From Stieleria magnilauensis (GTDB lineage: Bacteria; Planctomycetota; Planctomycetia; Pirellulales; Pirellulaceae), in contig CP036432.1 of assembly GCA_007753675.1 (NCBI GenBank), positions 4,500,394 to 4,564,393 of the forward strand: a DNA stretch of 64,000 nucleotides. The letters are read 5' to 3'. Each line of letters opens with the position of its first letter. Positions within the stretch are counted from its first letter, which is position 1. Of this stretch, positions 52,607-62,197 are shown one piece after another. Both the position numbers and the translations under genes were made by a program. Under the pieces are notes generated by a model. That model was not told where the DNA came from. It did not search any database and saw nothing but the letters and a program-made list of their open reading frames with translations.

Positions 52607-55600
52607 TCAATGAATTTCAATTTCGGGCCAATCGAAATCCGATTGGTTCTCGATCAACAGGATTCGCCGGTCGACAGCGGTCGGGCCGAACTGCTGGTCA
52701 ACGCCACTGGGCCATTGGACCTGGATCTGATCGACCGAGTTGGCATCACCCAAACCGAACGACACGACGGCTTCGTTTTTGGCCAGGTATCCATCGCCGC
52801 CGATCACCCAGCCCGTCAATTGCTGATCCGCCACATGAACCGTGATCTTGGCACCGATCGCATCACGTTCGCTTTGGACGCCGACCAACCGCAGCTGCAG
52901 CCAGTGATGAGGCGTCGCCGTTTCGTTCATCAACAGTGCGGTGGTTTCGCCGACGTGGGAAATCACGACGTCGGTCCTGCCATCACGATTGAAATCGAGT
53001 GTCGCCACGCTGCGTCCGAGATGCCCGGTGGCCCAATAGCCCGACGGATCGGCGACATCGACGAGTTGGAAACGCCCCGCCAAATTGCCGAACAGTTGCG
53101 GCAGTTGCTCAAAGGGACCGACCATCGATTGGTATCGGTCGATGTGACCGTTACTGACCACCAGATCCGGCAATGCGTCGTTGTCATAGTCCAAGGGTTG
53201 GGAACCGAATCCCAGTACCGAACGACTGGAGACGCCAAGCCCATATTCAATCGCTCGATCGCGGAACGAACCGTCTCGGTTCAAGTACAGGCAGACGCTT
53301 TCGTTTTGAAAGTTGGCGATGTGAAGATCCAACGTTCCGTTCCCATCAAAATCGCTTGCGGCGATTCCCATGCTGGCCGTCGCGGCACCCGACGATGAAT
53401 AGGCACTGCCGTTGACAACCGCCAGATCTTGCCAGACGCCGGAGTCGCGATCGCGGACCCACATTTGGTTCGGCGATTTATCGTTGCCGACAAACACCTC
53501 GTTGCCGGATTGTCCGTCAAAATTTGCGATCACGATGCCCAGCCCCTTGTGCGCGTCGGATGCGCGTCGGCTGATCGGTTGAAACACCACATTGCCTTTG
53601 CCATCGTTGCGACCGATGCGGTCCATTGCCGATGTAAAATCGCCGGGACCGACCGCATCGACGACCTCGCCGGATGCATCACGATCGGGCATTCGTGCGA
53701 TTTCAGGATCTTGGATGTAGTTGAGTTCCACGAGATCGGGGATCTGATCGCCGTCCAGATCCGCCATCGCGACCGAAGCCGGCATCCGATGCGGATCGTC
53801 GCTCCCGGCAAGCGGTGACGCCGAAAACGTGCCATCCCCGTTGTTGATCAGCAGCAGATTGGCGCCGATGTTGGTGGCCACGATGTCCGCAAATCCGTCT
53901 TGGTTCCAATCTCCGGCGGTGCAACCGATCGTGTAGCGGCGCTCCGTGACAGCGGCGTCGGCGGTCACGTCGCGAAGCTGCCCGTCGGCCTGGCGATAGA
54001 GCATGTCAGAGCGATCGGCTAGAAACTCCGGCGGATCGGCAGCACCTTGGGCACAATAAAGATCCGCCCATCCATCCAAGTCATAATCAAGGACGGCGAT
54101 CCCACCGCCGGCTTGTTGGTACATCGCAAATCCAGAATCTTGGGGATCGCGAGCCACCGCGTAGGCATGTGTTAAGCCGATCGCTGTGGAGACGTTACGA
54201 AAGGCGGCGGGATGCGGCGCCGACTTGAGGGAATTTGGGCTCGGGGGTTGCGCGGCCGGAGCATGGACCGCGATCTCGATGTCGGGAAGTGGATAGGCGC
54301 CGAGTTCCATCCCGCACAATCGCGTCTGGCGACTGGGAAACCCATCGCCGGCGGAGACCAATTGCTGACGTTGGGTATTCCAATGCGCCATCACTTCGGC
54401 GGGCAGCTTGCGGTAGTAGGCCTCCAGGGATTTCCAGGCAACAGCCTCCAGCTTGCGATCGATCGCGAACAACTGGGACGCCAGTTCGTCGATCGCATCG
54501 ACATTCGGTGTCTGGGCATTCGGTGTCTGGGCATTCGGTGTCTGGGCATTCGGTGTCTGGGCATTCGAAATCGAATTGTTTGCCGTCAGCACTTGGTGCA
54601 ACGCTTTCCAACGTTGTTCCCACTTTGCATAACCCTCGGCGTCGCCCAGGATTTTGAGCATGTACAGCAAGCGGTTGATCGTCAAGAAATCGGTGGGATC
54701 GCGATCGAGTGCTTCCAGTGCGGCTCGAACGGCGGCGCGGGGCTGTTGCTGTCCGGCCAAGTACGCGGCCCATGCGGCCCAGTACTCCGAGAATCCACGC
54801 ACGGCATCGTCCGTTTGGCTGATCCATCGCCGAAAGCCCTCATCGTCTTGCGCCTCGGCGAGTGACCGGCCATACAACGCCACGACCGAGGGTGGGGCGG
54901 TGTTTTCGGCCACGCTGTCACTCAGTAGCGCCGCGGCCTCGGAGAAGCGTTGTTCGGTGAAGAGCACGCGCGCCCGTCCCGCCGGGCCGATCGGGTCATA
55001 GCGGATCGCCCCATCGTCGGTGCTTGGGTCATCGGAGGCCATTGCATCGCTCAACACGATCAGCGAATGCAATTCGTCTTGTCGAAAATCTCCCAACCGG
55101 CACAACTCTCGGACGTGCACCGCCGCTTCGTGACGCCGTCCCTGGCGATTGAACAGGTAGGCGAGTTGCCGATGGGCCCGACTAGCGTCGGGGATCAGTT
55201 CCAGCAGACGGGAATACTTGCCTTCGGCGTCGGCGTACTGTCCGATTTGGAACGACCAATCCGCAGCCTGGCCGAGTGCCGGTAAACCGGCCTCGGGATG
55301 GTCTTCGGGGATCGAGTCAAGAAACTCGATCGCCGCCGACAGGTCACCCTCATTGGCCTTGGCGAGTGCCAATCGATAGATGACGTCCACGTCGTCAGGG
55401 TCGGCAACCAACAGGCGTTTCAGCACTGTGACGGCCTCGCCAAGCTGGCCCGCTTCGGTCAGCCGATCGGCCTGCTGGAGTTGGTCATCGCGAGACGGTG
55501 CGGGTGGTGGCTCGGGTGATCTGTCCGATTCAACCGTCGGTGTTTCGCGCGGTTCGGATTCTTGAACCGTTTCCAGCGATGGCCCACATCCGATGATCAG

Positions 55601-55678
55601 CATACCCAACAACCATGCAAACCAACGAGCGCACCGCGACGATGTGGTTTGACGAACAGGGGTGGTCGTGGAGTTCAT
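52607..55678 (-). CDS. TPR + FG-GAP/VCBS + ASPIC/UnbV lipoprotein (paralogue 3)
   Basis: 1023 residues from the ATG at 55678. The leader RWFAWLLGMLIIGC ends in a lipobox Cys. TPR-like repeats (LTEAGQLGEAVTVLKRLLVA, LPALGQAADWSFQIGQYADA) are near copies of those in paralogue 2. A (NAQTP)4 minisatellite linker separates the TPR half from the propeller half. FG-GAP loops are VLDYDLDGWADLYCAQGA, DWNQDGFADIVATNIGANLL, DFDGNGTLDLHIANF and DYDNDALPDLVVSNGHI. The ASPIC end has RDAIGAKITVHVA, VIGGDGYLAKNEAVVSFGLG and VQWPSG. The acidic Asp/Asn loops are expected to bind calcium, which stabilises the propeller. Role unknown; it is the first gene of a likely two-gene unit with paralogue 2. Confidence 0.91.
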   Translation of the reverse strand: MNSTTTPVRQTTSSRCARWFAWLLGMLIIGCGPSLETVQESEPRETPTVESDRSPEPPPAPSRDDQLQQADRLTEAGQLGEAVTVLKRLLVADPDDVDVIYRLALAKANEGDLSAAIEFLDSIPEDHPEAGLPALGQAADWSFQIGQYADAEGKYSRLLELIPDASRAHRQLAYLFNRQGRRHEAAVHVRELCRLGDFRQDELHSLIVLSDAMASDDPSTDDGAIRYDPIGPAGRARVLFTEQRFSEAAALLSDSVAENTAPPSVVALYGRSLAEAQDDEGFRRWISQTDDAVRGFSEYWAAWAAYLAGQQQPRAAVRAALEALDRDPTDFLTINRLLYMLKILGDAEGYAKWEQRWKALHQVLTANNSISNAQTPNAQTPNAQTPNAQTPNVDAIDELASQLFAIDRKLEAVAWKSLEAYYRKLPAEVMAHWNTQRQQLVSAGDGFPSRQTRLCGMELGAYPLPDIEIAVHAPAAQPPSPNSLKSAPHPAAFRNVSTAIGLTHAYAVARDPQDSGFAMYQQAGGGIAVLDYDLDGWADLYCAQGAADPPEFLADRSDMLYRQADGQLRDVTADAAVTERRYTIGCTAGDWNQDGFADIVATNIGANLLLINNGDGTFSASPLAGSDDPHRMPASVAMADLDGDQIPDLVELNYIQDPEIARMPDRDASGEVVDAVGPGDFTSAMDRIGRNDGKGNVVFQPISRRASDAHKGLGIVIANFDGQSGNEVFVGNDKSPNQMWVRDRDSGVWQDLAVVNGSAYSSSGAATASMGIAASDFDGNGTLDLHIANFQNESVCLYLNRDGSFRDRAIEYGLGVSSRSVLGFGSQPLDYDNDALPDLVVSNGHIDRYQSMVGPFEQLPQLFGNLAGRFQLVDVADPSGYWATGHLGRSVATLDFNRDGRTDVVISHVGETTALLMNETATPHHWLQLRLVGVQSERDAIGAKITVHVADQQLTGWVIGGDGYLAKNEAVVSFGLGDANSVDQIQVQWPSGVDQQFGPTAVDRRILLIENQSDFDWPEIEIH
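54502..54561. repeat. 15-bp minisatellite, four exact units, coding (NAQTP)4 in paralogue 3
   Basis: CATTCGGTGTCTGGG is repeated four times without a mismatch. On the minus strand it encodes Asn-Ala-Gln-Thr-Pro repeats in a linker between the TPR and propeller halves. Being a multiple of three, length changes by slippage would keep the frame. No such array is seen in the neighbouring paralogues. Confidence 0.95.
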
Positions 55679-55758
55679 GAAGTTCGGGCTAGCCCAAGGA
55701 GTGCTTGATTGGGAGTTGCTGGCTGCAACGTTTTCGATGTCTGTTTCTCGGGTAACGG

Positions 55759-55883
55759 GTTAGCGGTAGGGCGCGAGCCCAATGCCACTTACATTGGCGC
55801 CAAACGGGGGACTTTTGTTAGCGGCAGGGCGCGAGCCCTCCGGTCTTTCAAGGTCAAACCGGACGGCTCGCGCCGTTCCGCTA
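55759..55883. repeat. Planctomycete-type intergenic repeat TTAGCGGNAGGGCGCGAGCCC, direct and inverted copies
   Basis: TTAGCGGTAGGGCGCGAGCC occurs at 55759 and again as TTAGCGGCAGGGCGCGAGCC at 55817. A third, inverted copy at 55857-55883 pairs with the second across a 13-nt loop, with four mismatches. It occupies much of the 284-bp gap between paralogues 3 and 4 and may terminate paralogue 4 transcription. No gene is seen in the gap. Confidence 0.75.
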
Positions 55884-55962
55884 CCGACAGTGAATGCAGC
55901 ATCAAGTTTAACACGGAGTGTCGCTGGGCGGTCGTCTCGGCCAACGGCCCTCCACCAAGCTC

Positions 55963-58938
55963 TCACCACCGCTGTTCCACTTCCGGTTGGCCCTCAACGA
56001 CCAGGTACCGATGATTCGCCTCGATCGCGCCGACGTCTTGGACCAAACCCGATGGCCAATGCACTTGCAGACGGACGATTGCATCGGGTCGAGTCGGCGG
56101 AAATGCAAATTGAATGACGGGTTCGTCGCTGCAAAAGTATCCGTCGCCGGCGGTCACCCATTCGACCAATGGTGTGTCGTCGACCGTCAACGAGAGTTTG
56201 GCGCCGATGGCATCGCGTTCGCTGGTGGTCCCGATCAGTTCGACTTGAATCCACTGGCCATCGGCACGTGTTTCGTCCCGCAGCAGCGCGACCGGTTGAT
56301 CGAGGTGTCCGACCAAGAAATCGGCCGCACCGTCACGGTCATCGTCCAACATGGCGATCGTCCGGCCCAGGTACGTCTGGTCCCAGTAACCGGATTCGTC
56401 TTCGACGTCGGCGAGAGTCAAACCGCGGCCATCGGACATCAGCACTTGCGGCGCCATCTGGTACGGTTCCCCCTGGTCTCGGATGTCAAAGATGTGCCCA
56501 TTGGTGACGATAAAATCCAGGAAGCCGTTTCGATCAAAGTCGACGGCCTTGGTCCCGAACCCGACGTAAGGATTCGTCGCCGCGGCGAGTCCGTATCGAA
56601 CGCTATAGTCGGTGAAATCTCCCGATTCGTTTTGGAGATACAGGTTGGCCGGTTCGAGCGAGTAATTGGCGATCTGCAAATCGAGTCGGCCATCGCGATT
56701 GAAGTCACCTGTCGCGATCCCCATGCACCCGTTGGCCGCACCGCTGAATCCGTTGGCCAACCCGTTGGTGTCGGCCACGTTGACGAACGAGTTTTCGCCG
56801 TTTTGGACCAACAAATGATTCGGCCGCACGTCGATCCCGACGAACACCTCGTTCTTTCCGTCGGATTGGAAATCGGTCACGACGAGCCCCAGCGAGGTTC
56901 CCGGACTGGCGATCGAGCGGGTGATCTCATGGAGTCGGAATGCACCGTTGCCCAAGTTTTCGAACCAGCGATCGGATTCGGGATAGTGCGACAGCGGAGT
57001 GGGTGAGATCCATTTGCCATCCGGCCCCTTTTTGGGCAGTGCAAACCCGCCTTCCATCTCGATGTAATTGGATTCGAACAGGTCCGGAAGTTGATCGCCG
57101 TTGAGATCCGCGATGGCGACCGAAGCGGTGAACCGATCTGGAAAGGTTCCCAGCCCTGACGTCTGCTCCCGAAAGGTTCCATCGCCGTTATTGATCAACA
57201 AACGGTTGTGCCCCAGGCTGCCCAGGAACAGATCGGGAAAGCCGTCTTGATTGACATCGCCGGCGGCCAGCCCGGAGGAATAATGAAAGTCTTCCGCATC
57301 CGCGGCGACGGTCTGGTCAACGAACCTCAACGACTCGCGACGGAACAACACATTGGAACGCGTGCATTGATCGGTTGGCGGGTCGCCTGATCCTTGCGCG
57401 AGGTAAACATCGGGCCGACCATCCAGGTCATAGTCCAGCACCGCGATCCCGCCACCGAGCGATTCATGGATAGGAATGGTGGCCAAGTCGATTTCCACGT
57501 CCTTGTACCACTGGAAATTCAATCCCAGCTCGCCGGCTCGATTGACCAAACGCGGCGTGGCGGCGACGTCACGTGCCGGCGTCGACGTCCGCGGTTGTTC
57601 CGACGGCGTACCGACCAACAGCTTTTCTCGCTGAGATTTCATCTCAAAGTCCGAGGGGGCGAGTCCCAGCAAGGAGACTTCGACCGTCATGTCCGCCACC
57701 GACGGGTCTTGCAAAAGCTGGGCGCGCTGTTGAGAAACCATTTGCCGCGGCCCGATCGCGTCGGCGGGCAAGAGGGTCGAGGTCCAGCCGAGTGTCTCAA
57801 AGGGGCGTCCGAGTTCCATCAGGTAGCGCGCCAGTTGAGTTCGTTTTTCCCTGTTCGCCGAAGCTTCGCCCACCTCCTTGGCCAGCCGTTCGGTCTGTGC
57901 GATTTCCACGCCCCGGTTTCGAAACTGCGCGCTGTCCTCGGGACGATCGAGTGCCGCCAGGACTTTCCCGAGACGCTGATAACAAACTCGGTCGGTCGGA
58001 TCGCGAGTGATGGATTCCAGCAGCGCCGCGGCCGCGGCTTCGTGAGCCCGGCTGTCGATAAAAAAGACCCCCAGGGCGGACCAGTAGTCGCTGAATTGTT
58101 CCACCTCGGGTGAAAGACTTGCGTGCCATTGCCCGAACGCCTCCCATCGCTGCGTTTCGGCCAACAGCCGTCCATAGAACGCTTGGGCGGCCACACTTTC
58201 AAAGCCCTCGCGGCTTTGGTCGGCGAGTTGCTCGAGGGCGCGGTCATGCTGATCAAGGCTAAAGTACCAGCGGGCTTTTCCCAGTCCCGGCGCGAATTGG
58301 TTCTCCGGCGGTTGGCCTTTGGTCAGCAGGACCTTCATCAGATCGGGTGTCGGAAAAGCCAGGCGACGACCGATCAGGGAGAACAATTCCGGCTCGCTGG
58401 CCAAGCCCAAGCGGCACAGTGTCAGGGCCTGATCGCAAGCTTCCTGTCGGCGTCCGACGAAGTTCAACAGCCGCCAGGCTTCGTGACGCCACCGCGGTTG
58501 GTCTTGCTTGGTTTGGAGCGCTTGCAGCAGTGTGTCGGCGGCTTCCGAGGGGCGCCCGAGCTTGGCCAGAACTTGATAACGCAGATCGATGACGGCGGGC
58601 CAGACGGACGAATCGGGGTCGACCGAGCGTGAAATGTCGACGGCGGATTCCAGGTTGCCCCGAGCGGCCTCGACTTGGGCGGTGAGCGTCTTGGCATCGT
58701 CGTTGTCACCGTGACGAATCATCAAGGCATACAGCGTTTGGGCGGCCGCGTCATGATCGCCGCTCTCGGCCAGCGCCCGCGCGTCCTTCAAAGCAGACTG
58801 CAGGTCCGCAGTATTGTCCGCCGTGACGGATGCCTGATCCGAGTCGCGAGTGGCGTCTGGATTTGAATCGCGCCGGCATCCGACCAGCAGAAAGGTCACC
58901 GCGAGGGTGAAGATCGAAGCAAAAATCCGCTTGGACAC
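55963..58938 (-). CDS. TPR + FG-GAP/VCBS + ASPIC/UnbV lipoprotein (paralogue 4)
   Basis: 991 residues from the GTG at 58938. The leader SKRIFASIFTLAVTFLLVGC is a clear lipoprotein signal. The TPR-like half (ARALAESGDHDAAAQTLYAL, HEAAAAALLESITRDPTDRV) is followed by FG-GAP loops VLDYDLDGRPDVYLAQGS, DVNQDGFPDLFLGSLGHNRL, DLNGDQLPDLFESNYIEM, DFNRDGRLDLQIANY and DFDRNGFLDFIVTNGHI. The ASPIC/UnbV end has RDAIGAKLSLTVD, VTAGDGYFCSDEPVIQFAF and VHWPSG. It sits 284 bp upstream of paralogue 3 across a repeat and downstream of the DUF1559 terminator, so it probably has its own promoter. Its role is unknown; secreted CRTAC1-like proteins are typically predicted to bind partners through the propeller. 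Confidence 0.9.
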   Translation of the reverse strand: MSKRIFASIFTLAVTFLLVGCRRDSNPDATRDSDQASVTADNTADLQSALKDARALAESGDHDAAAQTLYALMIRHGDNDDAKTLTAQVEAARGNLESAVDISRSVDPDSSVWPAVIDLRYQVLAKLGRPSEAADTLLQALQTKQDQPRWRHEAWRLLNFVGRRQEACDQALTLCRLGLASEPELFSLIGRRLAFPTPDLMKVLLTKGQPPENQFAPGLGKARWYFSLDQHDRALEQLADQSREGFESVAAQAFYGRLLAETQRWEAFGQWHASLSPEVEQFSDYWSALGVFFIDSRAHEAAAAALLESITRDPTDRVCYQRLGKVLAALDRPEDSAQFRNRGVEIAQTERLAKEVGEASANREKRTQLARYLMELGRPFETLGWTSTLLPADAIGPRQMVSQQRAQLLQDPSVADMTVEVSLLGLAPSDFEMKSQREKLLVGTPSEQPRTSTPARDVAATPRLVNRAGELGLNFQWYKDVEIDLATIPIHESLGGGIAVLDYDLDGRPDVYLAQGSGDPPTDQCTRSNVLFRRESLRFVDQTVAADAEDFHYSSGLAAGDVNQDGFPDLFLGSLGHNRLLINNGDGTFREQTSGLGTFPDRFTASVAIADLNGDQLPDLFESNYIEMEGGFALPKKGPDGKWISPTPLSHYPESDRWFENLGNGAFRLHEITRSIASPGTSLGLVVTDFQSDGKNEVFVGIDVRPNHLLVQNGENSFVNVADTNGLANGFSGAANGCMGIATGDFNRDGRLDLQIANYSLEPANLYLQNESGDFTDYSVRYGLAAATNPYVGFGTKAVDFDRNGFLDFIVTNGHIFDIRDQGEPYQMAPQVLMSDGRGLTLADVEDESGYWDQTYLGRTIAMLDDDRDGAADFLVGHLDQPVALLRDETRADGQWIQVELIGTTSERDAIGAKLSLTVDDTPLVEWVTAGDGYFCSDEPVIQFAFPPTRPDAIVRLQVHWPSGLVQDVGAIEANHRYLVVEGQPEVEQRW

Positions 58939-59010
58939 GTTTGGAAAATGGGTAGGGGTTGCCGCTCGTTGCCGCCAAACGGCTGATGGTTGCAGGTGAC
59001 AAACTCGTAC

Positions 59011-59045
59011 AAAAAAACCTCGCCCGCGGACTACACGGACGAGGT
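59011..59045 (-). terminator. Rho-independent terminator of the DUF1559 gene
   Basis: On the minus strand ACCTCGTCC and GGGCGAGGT form a 9-bp stem (one G-U pair) around an 11-nt loop, followed at once by a run of seven T. It starts 30 bp after the DUF1559 stop and lies before the start of paralogue 4. Confidence 0.85.
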
Positions 59046-59074
59046 GTCTTGTTCAGCAGAATCGTTCTACGACA

Positions 59075-60358
59075 CTACTGGTTCAACTGTTCTTCGATGG
59101 TTTCCTTCGAAGCCCGGCTGCCGAGCGATCCCCACAGACCATACACACTTTTCTTGCCGGTCTTGTAGAGCGCACCGGGTGCTCGTGGCGAATCCCAGGC
59201 ACCGTTGGTGGGCGAGTTTTGGTCGCCGGATTCGACCGAATCGGTCATGAAGATCACCGCACCGTCACCCATCAAGATGTGGGCACCACCTTGGTGGCGG
59301 CTACTCGGCGGAGCCGAACCGACGTTGTCGTGCCAGCCGTTGAAGCAGACTTCCGAGTTCGGCGGTCGGATGGTGTTGACCATCGTCATGCCCATCGAGG
59401 CCCACGCCCAGTTCATGCCACGACCGTTGGTGTTCTCGGCGACAATCGGTGGCGGCGTGCATAGCGTTGCATCGTCACACCAAAACAGCGGCGAGTCGGG
59501 CAGAAGCTGATTGGCTTCGACGCAGTGCAGCGGGTTCTTCTCGACAACCCAACCACCGTTGGTGATCGAGAGCGAACTGCGTCTGTCGCGGTCGCCCAAG
59601 TCGGTCACGATTTCGGCCATCGCGATGGTGTTGGACAAGCCGTCCAAAACGTCGCGGAACTTGGTTGCCCGCTTGCGCGAGAAGTAACCGCGATCTGCGG
59701 CGCTAAACCAAATCGGGCGCCAATCATCTGGCGGCGGAGACAAGTTGCCTTCTTTGGGACCGTTGTCCCAAACCTGGCTGAACGAGTCACCGACACAAGC
59801 GGCGTAGTTGGTTCGTCCACGACCGGGACGTCCGGTTCCCGGATCGCTGGGGCAGCGAAGGGTGGGGATTTCGGTCGCCCAGGGAATGAATCGGTCGGTT
59901 TGGTCACCGCGGTCATGCCGCGGGTTGGGTCCCATCGGAGACCACAGACCGGTCGGCGTGTTCGGTGTCGAACCGTCCGTTGTTGCAGATCCACCCGCGG
60001 TGATCTGGTCCCAGATCGGTTGCTGCTCCATGAACGGCGTCAAGCCGACCATTGCGCTCAACTCTTCATTGTTGGTGGTCACCGAGCCTTCCCACCAAGA
60101 ACCGACTCGCGTTCCACCTGCATTGTGACCCAGCCCGGTACCGCCGTTGTTGACGGGATTCTGCTTGTAGGCAGAGTGATAGTTCTGCAGCGCCAAGCCG
60201 ATTTGCTTGAAGTTATTGCTACAGCTCATACGACGTGCGGCTTCGCGAGCCGCTTGGACTGCTGGAAGCAGCAGACCAACGAGAATACCAATAATGGCAA
60301 TGACGACCAACAGTTCCACAAGCGTGAAACCACTCGTCAACGATTTCCGACGAACCAT
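59075..60358 (-). CDS. DUF1559 protein with prepilin-type N-terminal cleavage/methylation motif
   Basis: 427 residues from the ATG at 60358, preceded by a strong ribosome site AGGAG about 8 bases upstream. The N-terminus [20 protein letters not shown] is a type IV pilin/pseudopilin leader, cut after Gly and methylated at Phe. The typical [20 protein letters not shown] and [17 protein letters not shown] follow. The body is the DUF1559 (SBP_bac_10) domain, ending in the H-x9-DG motif ([18 protein letters not shown]). Planctomycetes have dozens of these proteins, thought to be pseudopilins of type II secretion-like systems, but their role is unproven. The gene is monocistronic, with its own leader and a terminator at 59011-59045. 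Confidence 0.95.
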   Translation of the reverse strand: MVRRKSLTSGFTLVELLVVIAIIGILVGLLLPAVQAAREAARRMSCSNNFKQIGLALQNYHSAYKQNPVNNGGTGLGHNAGGTRVGSWWEGSVTTNNEELSAMVGLTPFMEQQPIWDQITAGGSATTDGSTPNTPTGLWSPMGPNPRHDRGDQTDRFIPWATEIPTLRCPSDPGTGRPGRGRTNYAACVGDSFSQVWDNGPKEGNLSPPPDDWRPIWFSAADRGYFSRKRATKFRDVLDGLSNTIAMAEIVTDLGDRDRRSSLSITNGGWVVEKNPLHCVEANQLLPDSPLFWCDDATLCTPPPIVAENTNGRGMNWAWASMGMTMVNTIRPPNSEVCFNGWHDNVGSAPPSSRHQGGAHILMGDGAVIFMTDSVESGDQNSPTNGAWDSPRAPGALYKTGKKSVYGLWGSLGSRASKETIEEQLNQ

Positions 60359-60992
60359 TTACGGTCTCCTGGAAAAGAGAGAGAGGGGAAAAGGAAAAAG
60401 GGATGATCAAATGACACTAATTGTGTCTAGAGCAGGCCACTTTACCCCTATCTCGCGGAATCGGAGTGAAGAATAAGACATCAATTGTTCACAATTCGCG
60501 AAAAAAACGGCAAAACAGTGGGTAGCCCAAAGCCCTGCAGAGGGGCGAATTTTTCACACACCCCTCCACTTTTGCCCTGCATCAACGCATTCACACGCTC
60601 GCGGGCTATCGATTTAGTCAACGTGATGAATTCAGCGCGATGTATTTAGCCCGGCGCCTGAGCGAGGGGCGCCGCGTGGCCCCTTGCTCACACATGCAGG
60701 CATCAATCGACAGCCCGCTCGCGTCATTCGTCCACTGCTAAGATAAGTCGCGACCGATTTCGAGTCGCAACGAACCGCTTCGATTTGGCCCGTCTAAACG
60801 ATTCGCCTGATCATCGATTGACTTCAGCCGCGATCGAGCCGGCGTGGGGACGTCCCCATCGCCATGAGATCAAGAAGGGCCGTGAAATCAACAAGGATTG
60901 ACACGGCCGCCGTCTTGGGGCGCTGTCTTGGGGCCACCCAAGGACTCGGTTGGCAAAAGAGACCAAGACAGCGTGACGACGAAACCGCGTGC
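60359..60992. other. Leader and spacer region upstream of the DUF1559 gene
   Basis: The AT-rich leader holds two palindromes that could be operators for the minus-strand gene: GACACTAATTGTGTC (60413-60427) and AATTGTTCACAATT (60483-60496). Further right are a REP-like hairpin (60804-60830) and an 11-bp inverted repeat, CGCTGTCTTGG (60921-60931) with CCAAGACAGCG (60963-60973). The latter lies just downstream of the small lipoprotein gene, where it may act as its terminator. No gene is supported here. Confidence 0.55.
60804..60830. repeat. Dispersed REP-like hairpin, copy 3 of 4
   Basis: CGCCTGAT, loop CATCGATTGAC, TTCAGCCG: the loop differs from that of the 62281 copy by a single base, while the stem has two differences. 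Confidence 0.65.
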
Positions 60993-61190
60993 CTACTTAC
61001 TTTTTGGAGCGGTCGCCCGCGACGACCCGCCTTTACGCATCATTTCTTCGTATTGACGTTGCTGGTCGGCACTCATTGCGCCGTCTTCCTCGGTCACCGG
61101 TTCAATCACGGTTGGAGAGCCCGAACCACAACCGACCAGCGCGGGAACGGACAATCCGAGCAGCGCAACAAGGACAAGTAACTTCTTCAT
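60993..61190 (-). CDS. Small lipoprotein of the DUF1559-associated type
   Basis: 65 residues from the ATG at 61190. I choose it over the upstream in-frame ATG at 61220 because KKLLVLVALLGLSVPALVGC forms a complete lipoprotein leader and AGGGA lies about 6 bases before it. The mature part is short, acidic then basic (VIEPVTEEDGAMSADQQRQY, EEMMRKGGSS), and has no other membrane segment. Tiny lipoproteins of this kind often sit beside DUF1559 genes in planctomycetes; here it is about 630 bp upstream on the same strand. Function unknown. Confidence 0.85.
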   Translation of the reverse strand: MKKLLVLVALLGLSVPALVGCGSGSPTVIEPVTEEDGAMSADQQRQYEEMMRKGGSSRATAPKSK

Positions 61191-61414
61191 TTTGATTCCC
61201 TGATGAAAATAAACGGCCAATGAATGCCTGGTAGAAAAGGAAGACCCGCGATGCGCAAGAAGGATCTGGGCACATCGCCGCTCAGTCTAAGACGCCTTTA
61301 TCCCCCCGTAAAGGAACTTTCACCCACAAAGCCACAAGCTACAGGGTGGACCAGTGAACCCCCTCGCCCTCTCGGATCCGCCCCAACGGACAGGACTTTT
61401 CCCGCGCTGGGTGA

Positions 61415-62197
61415 CTAAAACCCTGCGTGGGCGGCGCCGTGCAGCTCGGCGAGTTCCGCGTCGGTCAGCCCCGCGATCCTGTCGGAATCAAACAGATGAT
61501 CACGGGTCAGATGCGTTCGAAAGGTCATGCCACTGACGAGCGCCTCTTGGATCTCCACTTTCGCAAGCCAGACCCTGATCTCGCGGGTCGTCAGACTGCG
61601 CAGCCATTGGCTCGGTGGTCGACCATGACGGCCGCGCCGCTCATCACTCGAACGACCGGCGTCACTTTGCGAGCGGTCGCCGAATTCGACCGGCATTGTT
61701 TCTGGGTCTTGAATTTCAAAGACCAGATCGGCCAGCGAGGGTTTCATCGTAACCTGTCGATCCTGCCATGAATCGATCGCCACCAAGGGGCGTTTCAACC
61801 GTTTGCGATCGGCCGGGATCAAGATCACGTCGGGCACCAGGCTTTCGTCGAGGTACCCGGTTTGCCCGGTGTAGGCGTTCCCCGTTTCCCGGTGAATGGG
61901 AATGGTCACACCGGTGGTTTTCCAGTCGCCGCGGACGAGGTTCTCACGTTCATACCAACGCCAGGACGTGTTGTGCTCGATCGACCAGTGTTCGGCGAGC
62001 GACTCTCTCACAACCCCATCGGACGGACTCGGATTGTTGGGAAGCAGGTCGATTCCATCACTGCCGGCAATCGACGTCGCCACCGCAGTCAGATCATCGA
62101 GCGCACCGACCCTGATCCGCTCGCCGAGCGAGAGCGCTGCGAAGCCGAGCCAAAAGGCAAAGCGTCGCCGAGAATTGATGCCGGTGGTGGAATTCAT
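61415..62197 (-). CDS. Hypothetical exported protein
   Basis: 260 residues from the ATG at 62197. The N-terminus NSRRRFAFWLGFAALSLGER has an RRRFxFWLG stretch that could be a Tat or weak Sec signal. The rest is hydrophilic with several aromatic strands (WSIEHNTSWRWYERENLVRG, TGVTIPIHRETGNAYTGQTG, DVILIPADRKRL). I do not recognise a family. It stands between the small lipoprotein and the multihaem cytochrome without close spacing to either. Codon use looks like that of its neighbours, and the frame spans the region without interruption, so I take it as a real gene of unknown role. Confidence 0.7.
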   Translation of the reverse strand: MNSTTGINSRRRFAFWLGFAALSLGERIRVGALDDLTAVATSIAGSDGIDLLPNNPSPSDGVVRESLAEHWSIEHNTSWRWYERENLVRGDWKTTGVTIPIHRETGNAYTGQTGYLDESLVPDVILIPADRKRLKRPLVAIDSWQDRQVTMKPSLADLVFEIQDPETMPVEFGDRSQSDAGRSSDERRGRHGRPPSQWLRSLTTREIRVWLAKVEIQEALVSGMTFRTHLTRDHLFDSDRIAGLTDAELAELHGAAHAGF

